Numbered from the stretch's first letter, positions 27,332-37,713 are shown. The stretch is 56,322 nucleotides of DNA from Bifidobacterium leontopitheci (GCF_009193355.1 NZ_WBVT01000018.1:1-56322), one strand, 5' to 3'. Notes: generated by a model not told the origin, from the sequence alone. A program made the numbers and translations.

Positions 27332-28858
27332 ATGACCGAAGCTGAAAAGAAAGACACCAAACCCGAACTGCCTAAGGACGTGCGCGTGCGGTTCTGCCCG
27401 TCCCCGACCGGCACCCCGCATGTCGGCATGGTCCGCACCGCCCTGTTCAACTGGGCCGAGGCGCGCGCCACCGGCGGCAAGCTGATCTTCCGCATCGAAG
27501 ACACCGACGCGGCCCGTGATTCCGAGGAGAGCTACAACCAGATCCTCGAGGCCCTGCGCTGGCTCGGCATCGACTGGGACGAGGGCATCGACGTCGGCGG
27601 CCCGCACGGCCCGTACCGTCAGTCCGAGCGCACCGCCATCTACAAGGACGTCGCCGCCAAGCTGCTCGAAGCCGGCTACGCCTACGAGTCCTACTCCACG
27701 CCCGAAGAGATCGAGGCGCGCAACATCGCGGCCGGCCGCCCGAAGGAGTTCGGCTACGACGGCTACGACCGCAACCTCACCGAAGAGCAGAAGGCCGCCT
27801 TCCGCGCCGAGGGCCGCAAGCCGGCGCTGCGCATCCGCATGCCCGACGAGGACATCGCCTTCGACGACCTCATCCGCGGCACCATCGAGTTCAAGGCCGG
27901 CTCCGTGCCGGACTACGTGATCGTCCGCCCGAACGGCGACCCGCTGTACACGCTCACCAACCCCGTCGACGACGCCATGATGGACATCAACGTCGTGCTG
28001 CGCGGCGAGGACCTGCTGAGCTCCACCCCGCGCCAGATCGTCCTCTACCGTTACCTCGAGGAGCTGGGCATCGCCAAGCAGACCCCGCTGTTCGGCCACA
28101 TGCCGTACGTGATGGGCCAGGGCAACAAGAAGCTCTCCAAGCGCGACCCCGAGTCCAACCTGTTCAACCACCGCGACGCCGGCTTCATCCGCGAGGGCCT
28201 GCTCAACTACCTCGCGCTGCTCGGCTGGTCCATCGCCCCCGACCGCGACGTGTTCTCCATGGACGAGATGATCGCCAAGTTCGACGTGCGCGACGTCAAG
28301 GCCAACCCGGCCCGCTTCGACCTCGACAAGGCCATCTCCATCAACGCCGAGCACGTGCGCATGCTCGAGCCGCAGGACTTCCTCAACCGTTCCGTGCCGT
28401 ACCTGCACCGCGACGGCGTGGTCTCCGCCGACAACTGGGACGCGCTCACCGACCGCGAGAAGACGATCCTGACCGCGGCCGCCCCGCTCGTCCAGACGCG
28501 CGTGCGCCTGCTCGGCGAGGTCGCCGGCATGGTCGGCTCCCTGCTGTCGACCGACGAGTACATCGAGCCTGACGATGGCGCGAAGAAGCAGCTCAAGGAT
28601 TCCGCCGCCGCCGTGCTCGACCTGGCGATCGCCGCGCTCGAAGGCGTCTCCGAGGCCGACTGGAAGACCGACACCCTGCATGAGACGCTCAACAAGGCGC
28701 TCGTGGAGGATGGCGGCTACAAGCCGCGTCTGGCGTTCGGCCCGGTGCGTGTGGCCATGTCCGGCCGCCGCGTCTCGCCGCCGCTGTTCGAGTCCATGGA
28801 GATCGTCGGCAAGCCGCTCACCCTGGCCCGTCTCAAGGGGCTGCGCGAGCATCTGTGA
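27332..28858 (+). CDS. gltX: Glutamyl-tRNA synthetase
   Basis: Charges tRNA-Glu (class I synthetase). 508 residues. The HIGH-type motif is in [13 protein letters not shown] (near residue 27) and the KMSKS-type motif is KLSKRDPE near residue 267. The anticodon-binding region follows, ending with [19 protein letters not shown]. Two tRNA-Glu(CTC) genes lie 0.27 and 0.7 kb downstream and a tRNA-Gln is next to them. If the organism lacks GlnRS, GltX would also misacylate tRNA-Gln for GatCAB amidation; this is family knowledge, not shown here. Confidence 0.97.
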   Translation: MTEAEKKDTKPELPKDVRVRFCPSPTGTPHVGMVRTALFNWAEARATGGKLIFRIEDTDAARDSEESYNQILEALRWLGIDWDEGIDVGGPHGPYRQSERTAIYKDVAAKLLEAGYAYESYSTPEEIEARNIAAGRPKEFGYDGYDRNLTEEQKAAFRAEGRKPALRIRMPDEDIAFDDLIRGTIEFKAGSVPDYVIVRPNGDPLYTLTNPVDDAMMDINVVLRGEDLLSSTPRQIVLYRYLEELGIAKQTPLFGHMPYVMGQGNKKLSKRDPESNLFNHRDAGFIREGLLNYLALLGWSIAPDRDVFSMDEMIAKFDVRDVKANPARFDLDKAISINAEHVRMLEPQDFLNRSVPYLHRDGVVSADNWDALTDREKTILTAAAPLVQTRVRLLGEVAGMVGSLLSTDEYIEPDDGAKKQLKDSAAAVLDLAIAALEGVSEADWKTDTLHETLNKALVEDGGYKPRLAFGPVRVAMSGRRVSPPLFESMEIVGKPLTLARLKGLREHL

Positions 28859-28906
28859 GGCGGCGTTGCCGTCTGGCTTGGCCGGTTTGGCTGACTTGAC
28901 TGACTG

Positions 28907-28950
28907 ATGAGGGGGGCGTTCCGCCGTTGTATGGCGGGCGTCCCCTTTGC
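28907..28950 (+). terminator. Probable gltX terminator
   Basis: Imperfect GC-rich hairpin, GGGGGGCGTTCCGCC pairing with GGCGGGCGTCCCC around GTTGTAT, then TTTGC; about 50 bp past the stop codon. Confidence 0.6.
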
Positions 28951-29123
28951 ATTGCCGTGGGATGTCGCAGGGGGCTTCGATATGTGCGTTGTTGAATCGT
29001 TTTTTTGGACTTGTCAAGCGATGGGTCACTATGTGACACGCCGTAGTTGACGTGAGGGTGCATTTCCCGTATATTCTGTATCTGTTGCGCGGTTCGCCGG
29101 GCAGCCAGTGAAAACTGAAGAAC

Positions 29124-29196
29124 GCCCCCATCGTCTAGCGGTCTAGGACTACGCCCTCTCACGGCGCCAACACCGGTTCAAATCCGGTTGGGGGTA
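29124..29196 (+). tRNA. tRNA-Glu(CTC), copy 1
   Basis: 73 nt without encoded CCA. Acceptor GCCCCCA/TGGGGGT, anticodon loop CTCTCAC with anticodon CTC, T arm ACCGG-TTCAAAT-CCGGT. Sequence is identical to the copy at 29562-29634, and the about 35 bp upstream (GTTGCGCGGTTCGCC... AACTGAAGAAC) are nearly identical too. Confidence 0.95.
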
Positions 29197-29204
29197 CAAA
29201 CAAC

Positions 29205-29236
29205 ACGAGGCCTCGGCATGATTGCCGGGGCCTCGT
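29205..29236 (+). terminator. Terminator after tRNA-Glu copy 1
   Basis: ACGAGGCCTCGGCA / TGCCGGGGCCTCGT hairpin starting 9 nt after the tRNA, followed by a short TG-rich run. Confidence 0.65.
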
Positions 29237-29344
29237 TGCGTTGTACCGCCCGCGGCTTGTTCATCGCGGACGTCACGTCGCCTCGGCCCCTTGGCGGAGG
29301 TGACTGGCAACAGCCTGCGCGGCAGCAGAGCTCCCGCCACCCTT

Positions 29345-29396
29345 GGCCCCCTCGGTGGAGGGGGCTGGCTCGGCGAATGCCGAGACTGGGGGAGCG
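29345..29396. repeat. Extragenic CCCCCTC/GAGGGGG repeat
   Basis: Copy of the 221-271 element, lying between the duplicated tRNA-Glu genes: hairpin, then CTGGCTCGGCGAATGCCGAG, then the GGGGGAGCG tail. Confidence 0.65.
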
Positions 29397-29561
29397 TCAC
29401 CCCTGGCAGAACGCTTCCTCGCAGCATGCTGCACGCCCTGCAGAATGTCGCAAACCGTTGGAAATCCTTGCGACACGCCGTAAGTTGCATATGGGACGCC
29501 ATGCGCGTATATTAATCACCTGTTGCGCGGTTCGCCGCGCGGCCAGTGAAAACTGAAGAAC

Positions 29562-29634
29562 GCCCCCATCGTCTAGCGGTCTAGGACTACGCCCTCTCAC
29601 GGCGCCAACACCGGTTCAAATCCGGTTGGGGGTA
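29562..29634 (+). tRNA. tRNA-Glu(CTC), copy 2
   Basis: Identical 73-nt sequence to copy 1. The upstream GACACGCCGTA...GTATATT...TGTTGCGCGGTTCGCC region is a diverged copy of that before copy 1, so promoter and tRNA were duplicated together as a unit of about 440 bp. Confidence 0.95.
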
Positions 29635-29676
29635 CGAAGGTGTTATAATCGGCAACGGTTACAGCATCTAGCCAAT

Positions 29677-29748
29677 TGGGATGTGGTGTAATTGGCAACA
29701 CAGCTGATTCTGGTTCAGCCATTCTTGGTTCGAGTCCAGGCATCCCAG
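29677..29748 (+). tRNA. tRNA-Gln(CTG)
   Basis: 72 nt, acceptor TGGGATG/CATCCCA, anticodon loop TTCTGGT with anticodon CTG, T loop TTCGAGT. TATAAT at 29644-29649 suggests its own promoter; read-through from tRNA-Glu 43 bp upstream is also possible. Confidence 0.95.
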
Positions 29749-29754
29749 CGAATG

Positions 29755-29786
29755 AAGCTCTCGTGGAAACACGAGAGCTTTTTTGT
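29755..29786 (+). terminator. Rho-independent terminator of the tRNA unit
   Basis: AAGCTCTCGTG-GAAA-CACGAGAGCTT stem followed by TTTTTTG, the most canonical intrinsic terminator in the window. Confidence 0.93.
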
Positions 29787-29854
29787 TTTCCGCTTCGTGT
29801 CACTGCTTCGTGGCATGATCCCGCCGACACGCCGCCTACGTCCTGTCCCAAACA

Positions 29855-30359
29855 ACCGACCGTACTCGGAATGGACACTACGAGTACGTTCCGTCAATTA
29901 TTTCCAACGAACCGTACTCGTGGAGCCGCTACGGGTACGTTTCGTCGTGAAAATCCAACGGAACGTACTCGTGAAGGGTGGTTCGGGTACGGTCGGTTGG
30001 GGAAATTTGACGGAACGTACTCGGGGAGCTGCTATGGGTACGGTCGGTCAATTATTTTCAACGAAACGTACTTGGGGGAGGTGCTACGAGTACGGTTGGT
30101 TGGGGGAATATGACGGACCGTACTTGAAGGGATTGTACGAGTACGGTTCGTTGGGAAAATATGACGAAACGTACTCGAAAGAGCTGTACGAGTACGTTCT
30201 GTCGAGAAAAAACAACGGAACGTACTCGGGATGGGTGCTATGAGTACGGTCCGTTGATTATTGCTGACGGACCGTACTCGGGAAGGGTGTTACGAGTACG
30301 GTCGGTTGGATAATCTTGACGGAACGTACTCGGAGGAGGTGCTACGGGTACGTTCGGTT
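29855..30359. repeat. Array of ten GTACTC/GAGTAC hairpins, about 50-nt period
   Basis: Ten consecutive units of the family seen at 18213-18642, filling the gap between the tRNA terminator and ftsY. Left arms are variants of ACSRAMCGTACTC (ACCGACC, ACGAACC, ACGGAAC, ACGAAAC, ACGGACC forms); right arms are variants of GAGTACGKTYSGT. Spacers are AT-rich (for example AATTATTT, GGAAAATATG). No ORF of quality crosses it. Confidence 0.85.
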
Positions 30360-30431
30360 GTGGGTGGGGTGCTGTGGCCTGTGCGGTTCGTGCGAACGGC
30401 CGCTGTCCGTTGCGGTTTTTAGGCTGGAAGC

Positions 30432-31802
30432 ATGGATATGAATACGATTATCGGCATTGTGGCCGTTGTGGTCATCGCCGTTCTGCTGGTGCTGTGGGGC
30501 ATCTGGTCCGATCGCTCCCGCAAGCGCGCGCTGGAACGCGCCGAGCAGGAGGCCAAGCGCCGCGCCGACGAGAAGATCGCCGCGAAACGCAAGGCCGAAG
30601 CCGCGAAGTCCGCCTCCGGCAGCACGACGGCCGAAACAGCGGCCACGAGCGAGCGGCCGAAGGACGAGACAGGCGAGACCAAGCAGGCGAGTGCCGTGGC
30701 TGACGACAAGTCGGCTGACCGGACCCAGCCGAAGGCAGCCACTGAAACCGGCACCGCTGTCGAGACTGCCGCCGAACCCGAGACCGCACCGGCTGCGCCT
30801 GCAGCTGAGACTGAGCCGGTCGCTGAAACCGAATCAGCCGCTCTCGCCCCGGCCGCCCCGCAGTACGACGTCCCCGAAAAGCCGCTGTCGCGCATCCAGC
30901 GGCTCAAGGCGAAGCTCTCCAAGTCGTCGAACCCGTTCGGCAAGGCGCTGTTCGCCATCCTCACGCGCGACAACCTCACCGAAGCCGACTGGGAGGACGT
31001 CGAGGATACGCTGCTGCTCGCCGACGTCGGAGCCGAGGCGAGCGAACAGCTCGTCGACGACCTGCGCAAGGACGCCCGCATCACCGGCAAGGCCGATCCG
31101 GCCGAAGTGCGCGCGAGCCTCAAGGAGAAGCTGCTCGACCTGGTCGGCCGCGACACGGACCGTCGTCTCAACGTCGACAAGCCGGGCGCGAACAAGCCGT
31201 CCGTCATCATCATGGTCGGCGTGAACGGCACCGGCAAGACCACCACGGCCGGCAAGCTCGCCCGCCTGTTCGTCGCCGACGGCAAGAAGGTCGTCATGGG
31301 GGCGGCCGACACGTTCCGCGCCGCCGCCGCCGACCAGCTCGAAACGTGGGGCGCGCGCGTCAACGTGCCCGTCGTGCGCAGCGACAAGGACGGCGCCGAC
31401 CCGGCGTCCGTCGCGTTCGAGGCGAGCAAGACCGCCAAGGAGGCCGACGCGGACGTGCTCATCATCGACACCGCGGGCCGCCTGCAGAACAAGGCGAACC
31501 TGATGGACGAGCTCGGCAAGATCCGCCGCGTCACCGAAAAGAACCTGCCGGTGGACGAGGTGCTGCTCGTGCTCGACGCGACCACCGGCCAGAACGGCAT
31601 GACCCAGGCGAAGGTGTTCGCCGAGGCGATCGGCATCACCGGCGTCGTGCTGAGCAAGCTCGACGGTTCCGCGAAGGGCGGCATCGTGATCTCCGTGCAG
31701 AAGGAGCTCGGCGTGCCCGTCAAGCTCGTGGGCCTGGGCGAAGGCCCCGACGACCTCGCTCCGTTCGACCCGGAAGGCTTCGTCGACGGCATCCTCGCCT
31801 GA
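30432..31802 (+). CDS. ftsY: Signal recognition particle receptor FtsY
   Basis: GTPase that docks SRP-ribosome complexes at the membrane for co-translational insertion. 456 residues. A true N-terminal membrane helix at residues 5-24 (actinobacterial style) is followed by a Lys/Arg-rich then acidic Ala/Glu/Thr linker to about residue 150, and the NG domain. G1 is GVNGTGKTTT (near 263); DTFRAAAADQL follows; G3 is DTAGR (near 346); G4 region is LSKLDGSAKGG. A hairpin terminator follows. Confidence 0.96.
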   Translation: MDMNTIIGIVAVVVIAVLLVLWGIWSDRSRKRALERAEQEAKRRADEKIAAKRKAEAAKSASGSTTAETAATSERPKDETGETKQASAVADDKSADRTQPKAATETGTAVETAAEPETAPAAPAAETEPVAETESAALAPAAPQYDVPEKPLSRIQRLKAKLSKSSNPFGKALFAILTRDNLTEADWEDVEDTLLLADVGAEASEQLVDDLRKDARITGKADPAEVRASLKEKLLDLVGRDTDRRLNVDKPGANKPSVIIMVGVNGTGKTTTAGKLARLFVADGKKVVMGAADTFRAAAADQLETWGARVNVPVVRSDKDGADPASVAFEASKTAKEADADVLIIDTAGRLQNKANLMDELGKIRRVTEKNLPVDEVLLVLDATTGQNGMTQAKVFAEAIGITGVVLSKLDGSAKGGIVISVQKELGVPVKLVGLGEGPDDLAPFDPEGFVDGILA

Positions 31803-31905
31803 CGCACGTCGCCTACCTGACGTGCGTCGCCTACCGGACGTGCGTCAGGCGGCCTGACGCGACGCGGACGTTACCGCACGTTACCGCACGTGCGTCGCCT
31901 GCCGC
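31801..31905 (+). repeat. Degenerate tandem ACGTGCGTC repeats after ftsY
   Basis: Three near-copies of GACGYRCGTCGCCTACC, then GACGTGCGTCAGGCGGCCTGACG and two GTTACCGCAC words. They overlap the ftsY stop codon by two bases. Function unknown. Confidence 0.6.
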
Positions 31906-31925
31906 ACCCCCGCCAACCTCATCCC

Positions 31926-31960
31926 AGCCGGCTGTTCACAACGTGGACGGCCGGCTTTCT
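31926..31960 (+). terminator. Probable ftsY terminator
   Basis: AGCCGGC ... GCCGGCT arms around a 17-nt loop followed by TTCTC, 124 bp after the stop codon. Confidence 0.6.
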
Positions 31961-32054
31961 CATGCCGCCGGCCGCTCATCCCCGCCGCACAGGCCCGTCA
32001 CCCGCGCACTGCCGCCGAAAACCCGCATCCGGCTGCAGTCCGCATGTTCCAGCC

Positions 32055-32112
32055 GTTACACGGGCGTAACCTGACGTAACTTGTTGAAAACCCGTCCGGC
32101 GTTGCATATCGT
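32055..32112 (+). promoter_or_regulatory. GlnR-type nitrogen box and promoter upstream of amtB
   Basis: GTTAC (32055), GTAAC (32066), GTAAC (32076) and AAAAC (32087) are spaced 11, 10 and 11 bp, the a-b-a-b pattern of actinobacterial GlnR operators (GTnAC-n6-GAAAC). The last half site overlaps TTGAAA (32084-32089), a -35-like hexamer with TATCGT 17 bp downstream. This fits nitrogen-dependent control of amtB-glnB. That this organism has GlnR is not shown in the window. Confidence 0.6.
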
Positions 32113-32228
32113 TGTGTTGATTCCCGTCCGGCACGTCCGCGAAACCGGTCCGGCAGTCCGCCGCCGCAACCGCGAACGTGGACGGGAACGTGAGATGACA
32201 TGAGAACAATGAGAGAGGGAGGAACACG

Positions 32229-33868
<1,640 letters not shown>

Positions 33869-33939
33869 CAGGACTCCTGCGGGGCGCGTGGCCGGTTCCG
33901 GCCGCGCCCGCGCCTGCCGCAGGTCACCGATAAGACAGT

Positions 33940-33978
33940 CCCCGCACGTCGCCGTTTCGCCGGCGTGCGGGGATTTTT
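33940..33978 (+). terminator. Terminator/attenuator between glnB and glnD
   Basis: CCCCGCACGTCGCCG / CGGCGTGCGGGG stem with TTTCGC loop, followed by ATTTTTC; 20 bp before the glnD ATG. It probably lowers glnD expression relative to amtB-glnB. Confidence 0.8.
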
Positions 33979-33998
33979 CATACGTTTGGGGGATATCC

Positions 33999-35897
33999 AT
34001 GACTTCGGCGGTCGACCATCTCAAACAGCGGTTCATGGCGATGAGCCAGCCCGACGATGACGGCGTGTACCGTGACGGCCCAGCCAAACGCAAGGCGCGC
34101 ACCGAACTGGCGATGGACTGTCTGCGACAACTGTGGACGGACGCCTGCGCGGCCGTGTCGTTCGACGTGCCGGCGACGGGCATCGGCTTCGGCGCGGTCG
34201 GCTCGCTCGCCCGCGGCCAGGTCGGTCCCAGCTCGGACCTCGACCTGGTGGTCATCTACGAGCCGCACACCGTCAACGACAGGCAGCTCAACGAGCTGGC
34301 GAACAAACTATGGTATCCGCTGTGGGATTCCGGACTCGACCTCGACCAGTCGGTGCGCACGCGGGCCCAGTGCGAGGCCGTGACCGACGCCGACCTGCCG
34401 GCCGCGATGGGCTGGCTCGACGTGAAGCCGATCGCCGGCGACACCAAGCTGATCGCCGCCACCGCAACGTCGATTCTGGAACGTTGGCGCAAGGCCGCAC
34501 GCAAACGGCTGCCGGAGCTGCTCGAGTCGGCCACCAAACGGCTCAACGAGTTCGGCCGGCTCGCGTACCTCAACCAGCCGGACATCAAGGAGGCGCGCGG
34601 CGGACTGCGCGACGCGGTGCTCGTCTCGGCGCTCGCCGCCTCATGGCTGGCCGACCGTCCGCACGGGCGGTACGACGACGCGCTCGAGGCGCTGCTCGAC
34701 GTGCGCGACTGCATTCATCTGGCCGCCGGCAAGGACACGAACCGGCTGCTCGCGCCGTATCAGGCGAAGGTCGCGGCGATGCAGGGTCTGGTCGACCCGA
34801 CGCTGCCGGACGGGAGCGGCGCGGGTGGTGACGGTTCGGCTGACGGTGGTTCGGCTGACGGTGCTGCGGCGGTGGCCGGCGGCGAGCGTGCGGCGCGGTC
34901 CATCGAGGACCTGCAGACCAGGCTCGCGCGCATCGGCCGGCAGATCGCGTTCGCGCTCGACTCCACCGCCTCACGCGCCGAGCATTCGCTCACGCACGAG
35001 CATCCGCGGTTCTCGTTCTTCCAGATGCTTTCGCCGCGCGGCGGCGGCCGTCGTGAGGCGCCGAAGTTCGACGTCATCGCGCCCGGCGTCGCCAAACACG
35101 AGCAGGAGATCGTGCTCGCGCCGGGCGTCGAGCCGTCCGGCGACGCGACGCTGCCGTTGCGCGTGGCCGTCGCCGCCGCCGAGTATGAACTGCCGATCAG
35201 TCCGATCACGTTGCAGAACCTGCGCCGCTGCCCGGTCCGCGACAACGTGTGGACCGCCGCGTCGCGCGAACTGTTCGTACGATTGCTGGCGTCCGGCCCT
35301 GCGCTGATGACCGTGTGGGAGGAACTGGATTTCGTCGACATCCCCGGCCGGTGGATGCCTGAATGGCTGGGCATCCGCAACCGGCCGAGCGCGTCGGCCG
35401 CGCACCGGTACACCATCGACCGGCACAGCGTCGAGGTCGTATCCCGGCTCGCGCACGTATCGGCGGCGAGCGGCGAACGGTACGATGACCGGCACTACAC
35501 GGCGCTGCTGCTGGCAGGACTGCTGCACGACATCGGCAAACGGCCGTTCGTGACCGACCATGCGGCCGAAGGCGCGCGGCATGCCGTCGCCATGCTGCGG
35601 CGCATGGGCTTCGACGACGAGACCGTGCGCTGGGTGCGGCTGCTGGTACGGGAGCATCTGACCATGTCCGAATTCGCGACGGGACGCAACCCCAACGACC
35701 CCGCCACCGGCGACGAGCTGGCGCGGCGCTTGGGCCGCGACCCGCTGCTGCTCGACATGCTGTTCGACCTGACGCGCGCCGACGGTTCCTCGCTCGGCGC
35801 CACCGCCAACGAGGAGATCACCAAACGCTACGGCTGGAGCCACTGGCGCGAAAGTCTCGTCCGCGCGGTCTACAACGCCGCCCGCTACCACATGTGA
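33999..35897 (+). CDS. glnD: PII uridylyl-/nucleotidyltransferase GlnD, short form
   Basis: 632 residues from the ATG at 33999 (GGGGG RBS). The N-terminal nucleotidyltransferase has GSLARGQVGPSSDLDLV near residue 68 with the paired Asp. A GlnD linker region follows (QPDIKEARGGLRDAV is typical). The HD domain has LLHDIGKRP near residue 510. The protein ends about 120 residues after that His-Asp pair, so the two C-terminal ACT domains that sense glutamine in E. coli GlnD (about 890 residues) are absent. An acidic/Gly insertion sits near residues 270-290. Nucleotidyltransferase and HD motifs look intact. Confidence 0.92.
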   Translation: MTSAVDHLKQRFMAMSQPDDDGVYRDGPAKRKARTELAMDCLRQLWTDACAAVSFDVPATGIGFGAVGSLARGQVGPSSDLDLVVIYEPHTVNDRQLNELANKLWYPLWDSGLDLDQSVRTRAQCEAVTDADLPAAMGWLDVKPIAGDTKLIAATATSILERWRKAARKRLPELLESATKRLNEFGRLAYLNQPDIKEARGGLRDAVLVSALAASWLADRPHGRYDDALEALLDVRDCIHLAAGKDTNRLLAPYQAKVAAMQGLVDPTLPDGSGAGGDGSADGGSADGAAAVAGGERAARSIEDLQTRLARIGRQIAFALDSTASRAEHSLTHEHPRFSFFQMLSPRGGGRREAPKFDVIAPGVAKHEQEIVLAPGVEPSGDATLPLRVAVAAAEYELPISPITLQNLRRCPVRDNVWTAASRELFVRLLASGPALMTVWEELDFVDIPGRWMPEWLGIRNRPSASAAHRYTIDRHSVEVVSRLAHVSAASGERYDDRHYTALLLAGLLHDIGKRPFVTDHAAEGARHAVAMLRRMGFDDETVRWVRLLVREHLTMSEFATGRNPNDPATGDELARRLGRDPLLLDMLFDLTRADGSSLGATANEEITKRYGWSHWRESLVRAVYNAARYHM

Positions 35898-35920
35898 GAG
35901 GTGCGGCGTCGATGCGGTTC

Positions 35921-36121
35921 GCTCCCGCTTCCCATATCGCTCCCGCTGGCGGGAGCTGTCTCGCGCAGCGAGACTGAGGGTGGTCCCGTGTGGTGTTCGG
36001 CCAGGTCACGCTCCCGCTGGCGGGAGTCGGCGATGGTCTGCCGTCTCGGGGCCGTGCAACCGCTTCCCATATCGCTCCCGCTGGCGGGAGCTGTCTCGCG
36101 CAGCGAGACTGAGGGTGGTCC
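35921..36121. repeat. Two direct copies of a CTCCCGCTGGCGGGAG element
   Basis: The about 60-bp unit CGCTTCCCATATCG-hairpin-CTGTCTCGCGCAGCGAGACTG-AGGGTGGTCCCG occurs at about 35928-35991 and 36061-36121, with a solitary CTCCCGCTGGCGGGAG at 36011-36026 between them. Its architecture (hairpin, AGCGAGA hairpin, G-rich tail) parallels the 221-271 family. Confidence 0.7.
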
Positions 36122-36226
36122 CGGTGACGCGAAAGCCGTCCATCCATCTTTCGTCGTCCCCCTCCCGTTGGCGACGCACCTCAACCAAGCCGTGACGGAG
36201 CGTCATCACTGCTCTGACAGCTCTTC

Positions 36227-36305
36227 AGCGCAAGGATTTACGGAAAACGGTGGCGTCGTCCGTAAATCCTTGCGCTACGGAATTGTCAGCGCAAGAAATT
36301 ACGGA
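36227..36305. repeat. 18-bp inverted repeat AGCGCAAGGATTTACGGA plus a third arm
   Basis: Perfect arms at 36227-36244 and 36259-36276 with a 14-nt loop; a third, direct copy with two mismatches at 36288-36305. It lies in the noncoding stretch 35898-36506, in which no gene is seen. Confidence 0.7.
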
Positions 36306-36506
36306 TGCCAGCCGTGACGTGGCGCGGAATCAGGGTCCTGACCATGACGCACGGCCGGTTTTCGGCCGAAAACTGGTACTATATATATCCATTGTTTTGC
36401 CGCACAGGGATGTGCCCTCCATCGGGACGGTTGATGCCGCCGATGACCATGCCGGCCGCCGCGCCGGTGCTGAAACCCACATATCGATTCCAAGGAGCTG
36501 ATACCG

Positions 36507-37259
36507 ATGAAACGGTCAATGCTCATTTCCGGCGCGCTCGCCGTTGCGCTGGTCGCGGCGCTCGGCGTAGGTGCAGCTCTGACTATCTCCAACGACAAGG
36601 GGAACGCTGGCGGGAACGCGGCGCCCCATGCCGCAACCGGCGCCGCGAGCAAGACTGCCGGCACCGCAGCCGAAAACACCGCAACCACTACCGGGCAGAC
36701 GGTCGAGATGACCGCCGACTACCCCGGTTACGGTTCGCCCGCGAAGGCCGTCGCCGCCGCGGATTTGGTCGTGACCGGCGTGCCGTTGGGCTCGCGTGAG
36801 ACGATTCTGTACCCCGAGATCGATTTCACGTCCGGCACTCCCGAGACCAACCCGCAGTACGGGCTGACATGGGATGACATCGACATGGATGCCATGGGCG
36901 TGCCGATCACCGTCACGCGCGTGAGGGTGACCCGCGTCATCAAAGGCGCGGTGAAGGTCGGCGACGTGATTGAGGTCGCGCAGGTGGGAGGCACCGATGT
37001 CGACGGCACCGTCGTGCGCGAGCGGAACACGGTGCTGCTGTCCGAAGCGACGGCGGCCGCCTCTGCGGCCGGCAGGTCCGCGCCGAGCGGGTTCCTGCTG
37101 CTGCTCTCGGACAGCGGCAACGGCACGTACGACGCGATCAACCCTGAAGAAGGGGTGCTCGCCGTCGATTCCGCCGGTGCCGTGAGCATGTTGTCCGAGT
37201 CGACTAGGAAGAGCCCGGTCGGCGCCACCCTCGCCGAATACGAGGCCGCCGCACGCTGA
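36507..37259 (+). CDS. Secreted or membrane-anchored protein of unknown function
   Basis: 250 residues. MKRSMLISGALAVALVAALGV is a signal peptide or anchor; no lipobox Cys is present. Residues 28-70 are an Ala/Thr/Gly/Asn-rich linker. Residues 70-250 form a compact beta-rich domain (SPAKAVAAADLVVTGV, VTRVRVTRVIKGAVKVGDVIEVAQVGG, FLLLLSDSG). The pattern of a flux-like RVxRVxKGxVKVGD followed by a glycine turn is seen in many small secreted actinobacterial proteins without known role. CAAGGAGC precedes the ATG. Monocistronic with its own terminator. Confidence 0.82.
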   Translation: MKRSMLISGALAVALVAALGVGAALTISNDKGNAGGNAAPHAATGAASKTAGTAAENTATTTGQTVEMTADYPGYGSPAKAVAAADLVVTGVPLGSRETILYPEIDFTSGTPETNPQYGLTWDDIDMDAMGVPITVTRVRVTRVIKGAVKVGDVIEVAQVGGTDVDGTVVRERNTVLLSEATAAASAAGRSAPSGFLLLLSDSGNGTYDAINPEEGVLAVDSAGAVSMLSESTRKSPVGATLAEYEAAAR

Positions 37260-37294
37260 CGGCGGCCTCGGCTCGGTCCATATCTCAATCGAAT

Positions 37295-37325
37295 GGCCTA
37301 TCCGCACTGATTATGCGGATAGGCC
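37295..37325 (+). terminator. Terminator
   Basis: GGCCTATCCGCA-CTGATTA-TGCGGATAGGCC, 36 bp after the preceding stop codon, followed by TTCGT. Confidence 0.8.
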
Positions 37326-37360
37326 TTCGTATATTCGCGCGCGGATTGATGGCCGTCATC

Positions 37361-37530
37361 CCCGTCTGGTTCGGTCTGGTTCGGTTGCGGCGTTGCCCGA
37401 AGATACACATTGTGCAGCTTCGGGCAACACGGGCATGGATTGTGCACCGTAAGGTACACAATCCAGCAGCTATGTTCACAGTTGCTTCACAATTGTGCCG
37501 CAAGATGCACAATGTGTATCTTGCGAGAGG
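37361..37530 (+). repeat. Long direct repeat, copy 1 (left of the DUF4143 ATPase)
   Basis: About 170 bp closely matching 39170-39365 in the same orientation. It contains three hairpins: GCCCGAAG...CTTCGGGC, GGATTGTG...CACAATCC and CGCAAGAT...ATCTTGCG, each with TACACAT/TTGTGCA-like words inside. Preceded by two GTCTGGTTCG units. Confidence 0.85.
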
Positions 37531-37608
37531 GGAGGGCCGGGACGGAAGGGCCCCGGTTTTCGGCGGTAGGCTGTCGACCGCTTGCGGAAAGGCCCTGCGC
37601 ACAGCGTC

Positions 37609-37637
37609 CGCGATATAGTCGACCGCCGTCGCCGTGT
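37609..37637 (-). other. Short fragment matching the MATE gene
   Basis: 29 nt identical, apart from two mismatches, to 39638-39666 inside the MATE gene (CGCGATATAG, then CGACCGCCGTCGCCGTG). In the same frame it reads YTATAVDYIAD, against CTATAVGYIAV in the intact gene. Likely a relic of a duplicated or rearranged MATE 3' end next to repeat copy 1. Confidence 0.5.
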
Positions 37638-37713
37638 ATCCCCTATTCCTGAATCCGCAGATGCCGTTACTGTCTCCTCGTCCGGGCTCGCCTATTGTGT
37701 TGAGACCTTCGGC

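Noticed and set aside
36305..36799. Alternative upstream frames over the secreted protein
   Set aside because: The frame starting at 36507 has a signal peptide and a CAAGGAGC RBS; the others are Arg-rich without either.
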